Shown: piece by piece, positions 25,494-33,652 of the stretch | Layout: every line of letters begins with the position of its first letter | Position numbering within the stretch: position 1 is the stretch's first letter | Source of the DNA: Pedobacter planticolens | GTDB taxonomy: Bacteria; Bacteroidota; Bacteroidia; Sphingobacteriales; Sphingobacteriaceae | DNA length: 64,000 nt | Reading direction: 5' to 3' | Assembly: GCF_014172375.1 (NCBI RefSeq) | Contig: NZ_WNXD01000002.1 | Span: 62,001-126,000, forward strand | Notes under the pieces: generated by a model | Databases searched by the model: none | Told to the model about the DNA's origin: nothing | Seen by the model: the letters and a program-made list of their open reading frames with translations, nothing else | Program-made: the position numbers and the translations under genes

Positions 25494-26589
25494 GTTTAAT
25501 TATTCCATTATCAACTTCAAACAAAGTTACATCAACTTTAATTTCATTAAAAACAGAAACCACTCTTTCTTTTCCTGTATCAGTAATAAATAGCTGACCA
25601 AAATCGTGATGAGAAACCATTTCCATTAGTTTTCGCACTCTAAGATCATCTAATTTATCAAAAATATCATCCAATAAGAGTAAAGGCTTAAAGCCTTTAA
25701 ACTTTTGCAAATAACTATACTGTGCTAATTTTAAAGCAATTAAAAAAGATTTTTGTTGTCCTTGCGAACCAAATTTCTTCAAAGGCATATCGCCAATGGC
25801 AAATAACAATTCGTCTTTATGGATACCAGTCGTGGTTCGTTCTAAAATTCTATCTTTTTCTATAGATTGAGCTAGCAATTCATCAAAACTCTGTTCATTT
25901 AACTGCGATTGATAATTTAAAGATACTTCTTCGGCATTATCAGAGATATACTTATAATGCTTGTTAAATAATGGAATAAATTCCGCTAAAAACTCTTTGC
26001 GCTTTTCAAAGATCTTATTTCCCGATAGAATTAATTGCTCATCTAAAATCTGTAATAAGGTTACATCCAGTTTTCTGGTAGCTGCAACTTGTTTTAATAA
26101 CGCATTGCGATTTAAAAGATGTTTGTTATATGTTATCAGTTCATCTAAATAATTAGCATCAGTTTGAGAAATCACATTATCGATAAACCGACGTCGTTCC
26201 TCACTCCCATCCATAATCAAATTAACATCGTAAGGAGAAATCATCACTAATGGGAAAAGTCCAATATGATTTGCCAACTTATCGTACTCTTTTTTATTTC
26301 GTTTAAATTGCTTTTTCTGATTTCGCTTTAAGCCACAGGTAATCTTTTCGTTTTTTTCTTTTCGCTCAAAATCACCCTGTATTAAAAAAAGATCTTCATT
26401 GGTTTTAATTTGCTGACTATCTATTGGATTAAAGTAACTTTTGCAAAGGCATAAATAGTGTATTGCATCTAATAAATTAGTTTTACCAGCGCCATTATTG
26501 CCTACAAACGCATTTACAGTTTTTGCAAAGCGAAGCTCGGCTGATGAATAATTTTTAAAATTGAGAAGAGTAATATTTTTTAACCACAT
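25486..26589 (-). CDS. recF: DNA replication and repair protein RecF
   Basis: A 367-residue ATPase of the SMC-like RecF family, which loads RecA at gaps via RecOR. Walker A GNNGAGKT is at 30-37. The family motif MISPYDVNLIMDGSEERRRFID follows, and the signature and Walker B end (LKKFGSQGQQKSFLIALKL, LLLLDDIFDKLD) is complete. The length matches. The start ATG at 26589 has no clear ribosome site. It is translationally coupled to the DUF721 gene. Confidence 0.95.
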   Translation of the reverse strand: MWLKNITLLNFKNYSSAELRFAKTVNAFVGNNGAGKTNLLDAIHYLCLCKSYFNPIDSQQIKTNEDLFLIQGDFERKEKNEKITCGLKRNQKKQFKRNKKEYDKLANHIGLFPLVMISPYDVNLIMDGSEERRRFIDNVISQTDANYLDELITYNKHLLNRNALLKQVAATRKLDVTLLQILDEQLILSGNKIFEKRKEFLAEFIPLFNKHYKYISDNAEEVSLNYQSQLNEQSFDELLAQSIEKDRILERTTTGIHKDELLFAIGDMPLKKFGSQGQQKSFLIALKLAQYSYLQKFKGFKPLLLLDDIFDKLDDLRVRKLMEMVSHHDFGQLFITDTGKERVVSVFNEIKVDVTLFEVDNGIIKHA

Positions 26590-26660
26590 AAATTGGGCTG
26601 CAATTTACCTTTTTTACTAATGCTAATCGACTAAAGTTTAATTAAATAGTTAAAAAGAAC

Positions 26661-26690
26661 TTGATACTTTGATTGAAAAACGTATTTTTG
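26661..26690 (+). promoter_or_regulatory. Full Bacteroidota promoter (TTG, 19 nt, TAnnTTTG)
   Basis: A -33 TTG at 26661-26663 and -7 TATTTTTG at 26683-26690 with a 19-nt spacer. This is the most complete promoter match in the window. It drives the TPR protein gene. Confidence 0.7.
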
Positions 26691-26713
26691 CAATCCTTAA
26701 TTTTTTTAAATAA

Positions 26714-27382
26714 ATGTCTACAACAGATAAAACAGTAAGTCAACCAGTTAGAAAAGGTGGTTTTTTAGAAGAGAATGGTAAAAGTTTTTTATTTATAGGT
26801 GTTGCAATTTTAGCTTTAGGAGCTATTGCCGCTTATTATTTTTACTCATACTTGCCAAATAGAGCAGAAAAAGCTGCTGGCGAAATGTATAAAGCAGAGC
26901 AATACGTTGGCGTAGACTCATTAGCAAACAAAGCGATTAATGGCGAAGGTGGTTACCCAGGTCTAGAAAAAATTGCTGAAGAGTATGACAATACTAAATC
27001 TGCAAACTTAGCTAATCTTTATTTAGGTGGCATTTATTTGCGTAAAGGCGATGCTAAAAAAGCAGCTGAAGCTTTAGGAAAATATACAGCTACAGGCAGT
27101 CCAGTTGCAGATCCATTAGCTTTAGGTTTATTAGGCGATGCTTATAGCGAGTTGAAAGATTACAAACAAGCTGCAACTTATTATCAGAAAGCAGCTGATA
27201 AAGCAAGTAATAAATTTACTTCACCAATGTTTCTTAAAAAATTAGGTTTGGTTTATGAAACCCTTAAAGATTTAAAAAATGCTGAAGAAGCTTACACTAA
27301 AATCAAAACTCAATATCCTGATAGCCAAGAAGCTACTATGATTGATGAGTACATTGCTCGTGTGCAAGCTCAAGTAAAATAA
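26714..27382 (+). CDS. Membrane-anchored tetratricopeptide repeat protein (YfgM-like)
   Basis: A 222-residue protein with one N-terminal transmembrane helix (FLFIGVAILALGAIAAYYFYS) and a periplasmic part made of TPR units (ADPLALGLLGDAYSELKDYKQAATYYQKAAD and later repeats). The shape matches YfgM-type ancillary chaperones of the SecYEG translocon. It lies in its own transcription unit with a clear promoter and terminator. Confidence 0.88.
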   Translation: MSTTDKTVSQPVRKGGFLEENGKSFLFIGVAILALGAIAAYYFYSYLPNRAEKAAGEMYKAEQYVGVDSLANKAINGEGGYPGLEKIAEEYDNTKSANLANLYLGGIYLRKGDAKKAAEALGKYTATGSPVADPLALGLLGDAYSELKDYKQAATYYQKAADKASNKFTSPMFLKKLGLVYETLKDLKNAEEAYTKIKTQYPDSQEATMIDEYIARVQAQVK

Positions 27383-27407
27383 TTTTCCGCATTGCGGATT
27401 TAAGATT

Positions 27408-27435
27408 AAAAGACTCTGTTAATTCAGGGTCTTTT
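27408..27435 (+). terminator. Intrinsic terminator of the TPR gene
   Basis: AAAAGACTCTG (27408-27418) with CAGGGTCTTTT (27425-27435), one T-G wobble, followed by a long T-run. Confidence 0.85.
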
Positions 27436-27493
27436 TTTTTGTTTTATGACAGCATTACAACTTTATAACCTTTTAACATTTAAACAATAAATT

Positions 27494-27501
27494 TACCTTT
27501 G
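27494..27501 (+). promoter_or_regulatory. TAnnTTTG -7 box of ribH
   Basis: TACCTTTG, followed by TAGC and then the ribH ATG. With only 4 nt between box and start, transcription should begin at or next to the start codon. Confidence 0.65.
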
Positions 27502-27505
27502 TAGC

Positions 27506-27997
27506 ATGGCAACACATCTTAAAAACCTTTCAGATTTTTCTCATACTACCATCCCAAATGGTTTGGATTATAAAATTGCAATTGTAGTAGCAGAATGGAA
27601 TGCTAAAATTACAGGCGCACTATATCAAGGCGCTTATGATACGTTGATAAAGCACGGCGTGAAAGAAGAAAATATTATTTCAATGCCGGTACCGGGAAGT
27701 TTTGAATTAACTGGTGCTGCAGAAATTTTATTAACTAAAAATGTTGGTTTAGATGCTGTGATTTGTTTAGGTTGTGTGATACAAGGTGATACTAAACATT
27801 TCGATTTTATTTGCGAAGCTGTTGCAAATGGTATTACAAATGTTGGCATTAAACATAGTAAACCTGTAATTTTTGGAGTTTTAACCACCAATGACGAACA
27901 GCAAGCGATAGACAGAGCAGGTGGCAAACATGGCAATAAAGGTGATGAAGCCGCTATTACTGCTTTAAAAATGGCACACTTTTCTGCAACAATTTAA
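27506..27997 (+). CDS. ribH: 6,7-dimethyl-8-ribityllumazine synthase
   Basis: A 163-residue enzyme for the penultimate step of riboflavin synthesis. IAIVVAEWNAKITGALYQGA, MPVPGSFELTGAAEIL, ICLGCVIQGDTKHFDFICEAV (catalytic His) and GVLTTNDEQQAIDRAGGKHGNKG are all family signatures. The length is normal; it would form the icosahedral lumazine synthase shell or a pentamer. No other rib gene adjoins. The mRNA is probably leaderless, and no FMN riboswitch is visible upstream. Confidence 0.96.
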   Translation: MATHLKNLSDFSHTTIPNGLDYKIAIVVAEWNAKITGALYQGAYDTLIKHGVKEENIISMPVPGSFELTGAAEILLTKNVGLDAVICLGCVIQGDTKHFDFICEAVANGITNVGIKHSKPVIFGVLTTNDEQQAIDRAGGKHGNKGDEAAITALKMAHFSATI

Positions 27998-28067
27998 CAA
28001 GCTTGCTTGATATTCATAAAAATTTGTAAATTAGAACTTTAATCAAGAAAATTTTAAACACAAATCG

Positions 28068-28187
28068 ATGAAAAAGATAGTTATTCTATTATTATTTATG
28101 TTTTGCGCAATAGCGATATTAGAATCTTGCTCTCCTCATTTGTGTGCTGCTTATAGTTCTTATCCGGAAGGAAAAAGAAGAAGATAA
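28068..28187 (+). CDS. Very small lipoprotein
   Basis: A 39-residue protein starting MKKIVILLLFMFCAIAILES then CSPHLCAAYSSYPEGKRRR. It has a signal peptide with a lipobox (ILESC, Cys21) and a short tail of 18 residues rich in Ser, Tyr and terminal basic residues. No family is recognised. It ends 2 nt before the ytxJ start, so the two are probably co-transcribed. Small size keeps confidence moderate. Confidence 0.6.
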   Translation: MKKIVILLLFMFCAIAILESCSPHLCAAYSSYPEGKRRR

Positions 28188-28189
28188 AA

Positions 28190-28522
28190 ATGCATTGGAT
28201 AAGTCTTAACACCCCAGAACAAGTCAAATTAATAAAAGAAGCAAACGGTTATAGTTTAATTTTTAAACATAGCACACGTTGTTCTATTAGTTTAATGGCT
28301 AAAAAACATTTCGAATTAGATTGGGAAACCATTCCCGAAAATACACCTCTTTACTTTTTAGATTTAATAGCGCACAGAGATATTTCTGCATTAATTGCCG
28401 AAACTTTTCAGGTTCATCACGAATCACCACAAGTGCTCTTGATAAAAGATGGTGAATGTGTTTTAGATTTATCACATAGCGATATTTCTGCTGAAGAAAT
28501 TGTAGAATCGATTACAGCTTAA
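28190..28522 (+). CDS. ytxJ: Bacillithiol system redox-active protein YtxJ
   Basis: A 110-residue thioredoxin-fold monothiol protein. The family motif is KHSTRCSIS, with a single active-site Cys and no second CxxC cysteine, and HHESPQVLLIKDGECV holds the cis-proline region. YtxJ-type proteins act with bacillithiol as monothiol bacilliredoxins. BshA is encoded at 53268-54407 in this window, so the thiol cofactor is present. The gene follows a 39-residue lipoprotein gene by 2 nt. Confidence 0.9.
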   Translation: MHWISLNTPEQVKLIKEANGYSLIFKHSTRCSISLMAKKHFELDWETIPENTPLYFLDLIAHRDISALIAETFQVHHESPQVLLIKDGECVLDLSHSDISAEEIVESITA

Positions 28523-28584
28523 AAATACTATAACCACCTTAAAAACCTAAGTTCAGCTAGGTTCTAGATTTTCCTTTTTAATTC

Positions 28585-28664
28585 ACCACAAAAGGAACAA
28601 AAGAACATAAAGTATTCTGCAATTAATAAGTCCAGCTATAGTTTACTTTTGTTCCTTTTGTGGT
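28585..28664. repeat. Long inverted repeat next to mqo
   Basis: A 19-nt arm ACCACAAAAGGAACAAAAG (28585-28603) and its exact reverse complement (28646-28664) surround a 42-nt spacer. The right arm touches the mqo stop codon. It may stabilise or end the mqo message, or be a dispersed repeat; no T-run is obvious. Confidence 0.7.
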
Positions 28665-30178
28665 TACGAATCTAAACTATTCAACTTCAACACAGCCGAA
28701 GTACGCAATCTAGTTTTTTTGCAAAGCGAAGTATTATCTGCTAATTTTTCTCCATAAGTTGGAATCATCGTTCTAATTTTCGTTTGCCATTCGGCAGTTT
28801 GCAATTTCGTTTTGAAACAACGATCCAATAAATCAAGCATAATAGAAACCGCAGTTGAAGCACCAGGCGATGCCCCTAATAAAGCAGCAATTGAACCATC
28901 AGCTGCGCTAACTACCTCTGTTCCAAATTCTAAAATCCCACCACCACTTGCTTTCTTTTTAATTACTTGTACTCTTTGTCCAGCATATTCCAATTCCCAA
29001 TCTTTAAAATCAGCATTTGGTAAATATTCTTTTAAAGCCTCAAATCTATCTTCAGGAGATTGGCGTATTTGTTCTATTAAATATTTTGTTAAATCGATAT
29101 TTTTTAGTCCAGCCGAAACCATTGGACGGATATTATCAAACTTGATAGATAAAGGTAAATCCAAAAACGATCCGTGTTTTAAAAATTTGGTCGAAAACCC
29201 CGCATAAGGACCAAACAATAAAGCTTGTTTGCCATTAATAATGCGAGTATCTAAATGCGGAACAGACATAGGTGGCGCACCAACTGCAGCTTTGCCATAC
29301 ACTTTTGCATGGTGTTTAGCAATCACTTCTTCATTTGTACATTTCAACCATTGTCCGCTTACTGGAAAACCACCAAATCCTTTTCCTTCTGGGATATCAG
29401 ATTTTTCTAATAGAGGTAAAGAGCCACCACCAGCACCAATAAATACAAACTTCGCCAATCGACTTTGTTTTTTACCGGTTTCTAGATTCTTAACTTTAAT
29501 TTTCCAATTACCCTCTTCGGTTTTATCCAATTCACGTATTTCATGATGAAAATTTAGGCTAACATTTGCTTGTTTACTCAAATAGCTAAACATTTCACGA
29601 GTTAAGGAGCCAAAGTTTACATCTGTGCCTAAATCCATTTTGGTAGCCGCAACTTTTTCCTTTTTCTTCCTTCCATCCATAATTAGCGGAACCCATTCTT
29701 GTATTGTATTCGGATCCTCACTGTATTGCATATCTTCAAACAGATTGCATTTTTGCAAATTAGTATAACGAGTTTTCAAAAAATCGACATTGTCTTTACC
29801 CCAAACAAAACTTAAATGTGGGATATTTCTAATGAACAAACATGGATCTGAAAGAATATTTTTTTCGACTAGATAAGTCCAAAATTGTTTAGAAACCTCA
29901 TAAGATTCGGCAATTTCAACTGCTTTTTTAATATCTACAGAACCATCTTCTTTTTGAGGAGTGTAATTTAATTCGCAAAATGCCGAATGGCCAGTACCTG
30001 CATTATTCCAAGCATCAGAACTTTCCGCTGCCGCGATATCCAAGCGTTCGTAAATTTCTATGCTTAAATTAGGTTCTAATTCTTTTAAAAGTAAACCAAG
30101 TGTGGCGCTCATTATGCCGGCACCAATTAAAATTACATCTGCGTCGGTTTCAACAACCGTCTTTCTTTTTCTACTCAT
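28664..30178 (-). CDS. mqo: Malate:quinone oxidoreductase
   Basis: A 504-residue FAD enzyme oxidising malate to oxaloacetate with transfer of electrons to quinone. The N-terminal FAD motif is DVILIGAGIMSATLG (residues 14-28). ERLDIAAAESSDAWNNAGTGHSA, the family signature, follows. GGGSLPLLEKSDIPEGKGFGGFPVSGQW and the C-terminal GASPGASTAV are also present. Length is normal. It is probably peripheral on the inner membrane. Confidence 0.95.
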   Translation of the reverse strand: MSRKRKTVVETDADVILIGAGIMSATLGLLLKELEPNLSIEIYERLDIAAAESSDAWNNAGTGHSAFCELNYTPQKEDGSVDIKKAVEIAESYEVSKQFWTYLVEKNILSDPCLFIRNIPHLSFVWGKDNVDFLKTRYTNLQKCNLFEDMQYSEDPNTIQEWVPLIMDGRKKKEKVAATKMDLGTDVNFGSLTREMFSYLSKQANVSLNFHHEIRELDKTEEGNWKIKVKNLETGKKQSRLAKFVFIGAGGGSLPLLEKSDIPEGKGFGGFPVSGQWLKCTNEEVIAKHHAKVYGKAAVGAPPMSVPHLDTRIINGKQALLFGPYAGFSTKFLKHGSFLDLPLSIKFDNIRPMVSAGLKNIDLTKYLIEQIRQSPEDRFEALKEYLPNADFKDWELEYAGQRVQVIKKKASGGGILEFGTEVVSAADGSIAALLGASPGASTAVSIMLDLLDRCFKTKLQTAEWQTKIRTMIPTYGEKLADNTSLCKKTRLRTSAVLKLNSLDS

Positions 30179-30227
30179 TTCTCAAACTAAACCTATAAAG
30201 GTTTGCATTTACAAAGCATAATTAATG

Positions 30228-30632
30228 CTAATAATTAAAAGTTATATTTTGTTTAATATCCGGATGAAGGCTATATGAAACCGGACAAGTTTTAGCCGCA
30301 TTTTCAATAATCGCTTTTTGTTTTTCAGTATACTTATTTGCAGGAAATTGTAAATCCACTACAATTTCTACTACACGGCGTGGATTTTCCCCCATAATTT
30401 TAGTAATCTCCGCAGTTGTTCCGTCAATGTTAAAATCATGTGCTTTAGCCGTAATTCCAACAATAGTTAACATGCAATTACCTAAAGATGTTGCCAATAA
30501 ATCAGTTGGTGAAAAAGCTTCACCTTTACCCTGATTATCTACAGGAGCATCGGTTATAATTTCATTGCCAGATTTTAAATGAATAGACGAAGTTCTTAAT
30601 CCGCCAGTATACGTAATTTTTGAAGTAGCCAT
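30228..30632 (-). CDS. OsmC family peroxiredoxin-like protein
   Basis: A 134-residue OsmC/Ohr-type protein. The two redox cysteines are in SLGNCMLTIV and KTCPVSYSLHPDI, and GEAFSPTDLLATSLG is the family signature. It reduces organic hydroperoxides, here perhaps with bacillithiol or lipoamide as thiol donor. The start is at ATG 30632; a TTG seven codons upstream overlaps the promoter box. It faces leftward, away from the GNAT gene. Confidence 0.9.
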   Translation of the reverse strand: MATSKITYTGGLRTSSIHLKSGNEIITDAPVDNQGKGEAFSPTDLLATSLGNCMLTIVGITAKAHDFNIDGTTAEITKIMGENPRRVVEIVVDLQFPANKYTEKQKAIIENAAKTCPVSYSLHPDIKQNITFNY

Positions 30633-30650
30633 TTTCACGATTTTGAGCTG

Positions 30651-30658
30651 CAAATTTA
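30651..30658 (-). promoter_or_regulatory. TAnnTTTG -7 box of the OsmC gene
   Basis: TAAATTTG on the minus strand, 18 nt before the ATG at 30632. Confidence 0.55.
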
Positions 30659-30757
30659 CAGATTTTGAATAAGATAGAAAGTATTAACACATCAATTTGA
30701 GATTGAAATGAATATTTATTTGTGCTATTTTTTATATTAGCTTAAAACAACATCAAT

Positions 30758-31171
30758 TTGGAAAAGATTATAACCCAACTTTTAGCTATTACCTCAAAAG
30801 ATGCACAAGAAATAACAGCATTATCTACTCAACTTGGCTACGAAAATGAGATAGAAAATCTTTTAGTGCGAATTCAAGAAATTGTTAATAGCAAAAATGA
30901 TTGTGTATTTGTAGCTAAACTAGATGGGAATATTGTAGGATGGATTCATGGATTTAGAGCAGTTAGAATAGAATCTCCTGTATTTGCAGAAATAGGAGGA
31001 TTAGTTGTTGATCGCCAATGGCAAAAACAAAATATTGGTAAAAGCTTAATTGAAGCCGTAAAAGAATGGAGTAATTCTTTAGGAATAGCTAAAATTCGAG
31101 TTCGGTGTAATATCGTTCGAACTGAAAGCCATAAGTTTTATGAGAATGTTGGTTTTTCACAGAACAAATAA
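30758..31171 (+). CDS. GNAT family N-acetyltransferase
   Basis: A 137-residue GNAT protein. FAEIGGLVVDRQWQKQNIGKS is the acetyl-CoA site, and RCNIVRTESHKFYENVGF is the C-terminal motif. It starts with TTG (MEKIITQLLAITSKDAQEI); no in-frame ATG fits, and the N-terminus matches other small GNATs of this type. It is unrelated to the 11423-11932 GNAT. A TATATTAG box lies upstream, close to TAnnTTTG but imperfect. Confidence 0.85.
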   Translation: MEKIITQLLAITSKDAQEITALSTQLGYENEIENLLVRIQEIVNSKNDCVFVAKLDGNIVGWIHGFRAVRIESPVFAEIGGLVVDRQWQKQNIGKSLIEAVKEWSNSLGIAKIRVRCNIVRTESHKFYENVGFSQNK

Positions 31172-31262
31172 CCTTTGGAATGGAGATTTAAAAAGTTCAT
31201 CATTCTTCGCAAAATTACAACCCTTAAACATTTCCCTACTACAACATTTCGGCAAGATTGCT

Positions 31263-31270
31263 TAACTTTG
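31263..31270 (+). promoter_or_regulatory. TAnnTTTG -7 box of lipA
   Basis: TAACTTTG then TAAC then the lipA ATG: 4 nt spacing, the same as for ribH. Confidence 0.65.
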
Positions 31271-31274
31271 TAAC

Positions 31275-32156
31275 ATGATTGAACTTCCTGTAGTTCCTGT
31301 TGCAACAGAAAAACCTCGTAAACCAGATTGGCTACGCGTAAAATTGCCTGTTGGCAAGGAATATGCGCAAGTGCGAAGTCTTGTAGATACGCATAAACTA
31401 CATACCATTTGCGAAAGTGGTAATTGTCCAAATATGGGCGAATGTTGGGGTGCTGGCACTGCTACCTTTATGATTTTAGGTAACATTTGTACACGTTCTT
31501 GTTCTTTTTGTGCGGTGGCTACAGGCAGACCTTTAGCGGTTGACACTGATGAACCTGCTCGTGTTGCTAATTCAGTAAAACTGATGAAAGTGAAACATTG
31601 CGTTATTACTTCGGTAGATCGCGATGATTTAAAAGACGGCGGTTCTATTATTTGGGCAGAAACTTTACAAGCAATCAGACGTGAAAGCCCAGAAACTACG
31701 TTAGAAACTTTAATTCCAGATTTTAGAGGTCAATGGGATAATTTATATCGCGTTTTAGAAGAAAGACCAGAAGTAATGTCGCACAATGTGGAAACTGTAA
31801 GGCGGTTAACTAAACAAGTGCGTATCCAAGCGAAATACGACAGAAGTTTAGAAGCTTTAAAAAGAATATCTGAATTTGGATTGAGAACTAAAACTGGTAT
31901 TATGCTAGGTTTAGGCGAAACTGAAGAAGATGTTTTAGAAGCGATGGATGATTTGGTAGCAAATGGTGTACATATTTTAACATTAGGTCAGTATTTGCAA
32001 CCCACAAAAAGTCATCATCCTGTGGTAGATTGGATACACCCAGATCAGTTTGCGAAATACAAAGAAATAGGTTTGGCGAAAGGTTTAAGATATGTAGAAA
32101 GCGGCCCTTTAGTACGCTCATCTTATCACGCAGAAAAACATTTATTCGATTTTTAG
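31275..32156 (+). CDS. lipA: Lipoyl synthase
   Basis: A 293-residue radical SAM enzyme that inserts two sulfurs into octanoyl groups of lipoyl-dependent enzymes. The auxiliary cluster cysteines are C46, C51 and C57 ([12 protein letters not shown]), and the radical SAM cluster is C72-x3-C76-x2-C79 (CTRSCSFC). The C-terminal RSSYHAE provides the conserved Arg-Ser. Length is normal. No lipB adjoins; the next gene is an ECF sigma factor. Confidence 0.96.
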   Translation: MIELPVVPVATEKPRKPDWLRVKLPVGKEYAQVRSLVDTHKLHTICESGNCPNMGECWGAGTATFMILGNICTRSCSFCAVATGRPLAVDTDEPARVANSVKLMKVKHCVITSVDRDDLKDGGSIIWAETLQAIRRESPETTLETLIPDFRGQWDNLYRVLEERPEVMSHNVETVRRLTKQVRIQAKYDRSLEALKRISEFGLRTKTGIMLGLGETEEDVLEAMDDLVANGVHILTLGQYLQPTKSHHPVVDWIHPDQFAKYKEIGLAKGLRYVESGPLVRSSYHAEKHLFDF

Positions 32157-32220
32157 AGCCATAAGTTGTATACAAACAAATTCTTGATTTCGCTGTTATA
32201 GATTCTGTATATTAGCAATC

Positions 32221-32772
32221 TTGGCAACAGCAAAAAAAATATCCCTTTCTGAAGAAGAGTTGGTTAATGCTTTAAAAAGGCAGGATACTATCGCAATTAA
32301 AGCATTGTACGATATGTATTCTGGGGCTTTGTTCGGTGTAATTTCTCGTGTTATACAACAAACCGAAGTTGCCGAAGATGTTTTACAAGAAACTTTCGTG
32401 AAAATATGGAACTCTGCAGGTAGTTACGACTCATCAAAAGGGCGTTTATTTACTTGGATGATGAATGTTGCTCGTAACTTAGCCATTGATAAATTACGAT
32501 CTAAGGATTTTAAGAACTCCAATAAAAACCAAGACATAGAAAATAACGTAGATTTCATTGACCAGCAAAAAAAGGTTAGTTTTAATGCGGATACTTTAGG
32601 TTTAAAAGAAATGGTGACGAATCTTAAACCTGATTTTAAAGACGTATTAGACATGGTCTATTTTAAAGGTTATACGCATGTTGAAACTGCAGAGGAACTA
32701 AATTTACCCTTGGGCACTGTAAAAACACGTGTTCGAATGGCTATATTAGAATTGAGGAAAAAATTTAATTGA
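32221..32772 (+). CDS. ECF-type RNA polymerase sigma factor
   Basis: A 183-residue sigma-70-family factor with only regions 2 and 4. Region 2 has LYDMYSGALFGVISRVIQQ, DVLQETFVKIWNSAGSYD and GRLFTWMMNVARNLAIDKLR. Region 4 has GYTHVETAEELNLPLGTVKTR. It starts with TTG; a TATATTAG box lies just 5 nt before it. The anti-sigma gene begins 1 nt after the stop. It is probably released from its partner by envelope or redox stress; the signal is unknown. Confidence 0.92.
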   Translation: MATAKKISLSEEELVNALKRQDTIAIKALYDMYSGALFGVISRVIQQTEVAEDVLQETFVKIWNSAGSYDSSKGRLFTWMMNVARNLAIDKLRSKDFKNSNKNQDIENNVDFIDQQKKVSFNADTLGLKEMVTNLKPDFKDVLDMVYFKGYTHVETAEELNLPLGTVKTRVRMAILELRKKFN

Positions 32773-32773
32773 G

Positions 32774-33607
32774 GTGGAAGAAGTAAAAGCATATATCGAA
32801 TCTGGCATACTTGAACTTTACGTTTTAGGGCAATTAACAGCTCAAGAATGTAGTGAAGTTGAAGCTATGGCAGCCAAACATGCTGAAGTGAAAGCAGAAA
32901 TTTTGGCAATCGAGCTTGCTATGGAATCTTACGCTTTAGAAAATGCAATTACACCATCTGCAGCATTGGAAGATAAAATTGTAGCACAATTAAATCCTAC
33001 TACAACTGATAAAATTAAAGCTGAACCTAAAATTGTTCCTTTATATGAAGGCGCAAATGATGGAAAAATTAAAATATTACGTTTTGCCTTAGTGGCTTGC
33101 GTAGCATTATTGGTGATAAGCATTGCTGCATTAATCTCAGTTTACAATAAATTAAATTCTGCACACGATGAAATTGCAAGTTTAAGTACGCAGAGAGATC
33201 AATTTGCAACTACAGTTTCTAAATTGGAATTTAATAAAGCGGGCATGGAAAACAGAATAGCCATGACTGAAACTAACGAATGGGCTACGGTTAAATTGGC
33301 TGGCGTTAAAAATTCTCCAAAAGCGAATATGTTGGTATACTGGAATAAAACCAATAAAAATATCTTAATTAACTACGCTGCAATGGATTTGCCTAAAACA
33401 GATCAATCTCACGAATACCAATTGTGGGCATTAGTGGATGGTAAACCCGTAAGTTTAGGTGTATTTGGCGACAACGCTAAAGAAGCTGTCAAACAAATGG
33501 AAACCATTGAAAAAGCACAAGCTTTTGCAGTTACAATCGAGCCAATGGGCGGAAGTCAAAACCCAACTATGGAAAAAATGGTTGTAATGGGCGGCGTAAC
33601 AATCTAG
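32774..33607 (+). CDS. Anti-sigma factor, RskA C-terminal domain
   Basis: A 277-residue single-pass membrane protein. The N-terminal 90 residues are the cytoplasmic sigma-binding part (SGILELYVLGQLTAQECSEV). A transmembrane helix spans about 101-123, then a coiled-coil linker (NSAHDEIASLSTQRDQFATT). The periplasmic end has the RskA domain (YQLWALVDGKPVSLGVFGD, FAVTIEPMGGSQNPT). It starts with GTG, 1 nt after the ECF stop, so it is coupled to and should hold that sigma factor. Confidence 0.9.
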   Translation: MEEVKAYIESGILELYVLGQLTAQECSEVEAMAAKHAEVKAEILAIELAMESYALENAITPSAALEDKIVAQLNPTTTDKIKAEPKIVPLYEGANDGKIKILRFALVACVALLVISIAALISVYNKLNSAHDEIASLSTQRDQFATTVSKLEFNKAGMENRIAMTETNEWATVKLAGVKNSPKANMLVYWNKTNKNILINYAAMDLPKTDQSHEYQLWALVDGKPVSLGVFGDNAKEAVKQMETIEKAQAFAVTIEPMGGSQNPTMEKMVVMGGVTI

Positions 33608-33652
33608 TTTTGCATCCTGATTTTGCAGAAATATAATCTGTGTTTATCTGTT

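Noticed and set aside
27382..27505. FMN riboswitch upstream of ribH
   Set aside because: The gap is short, holds a terminator for the TPR gene and a promoter box 4 nt from the start; no RFN-like conserved segments are visible.
28585..28664. Intrinsic terminator of mqo
   Set aside because: The 42-nt loop is long and no T-run follows on the mqo strand, so I call it an inverted repeat instead.
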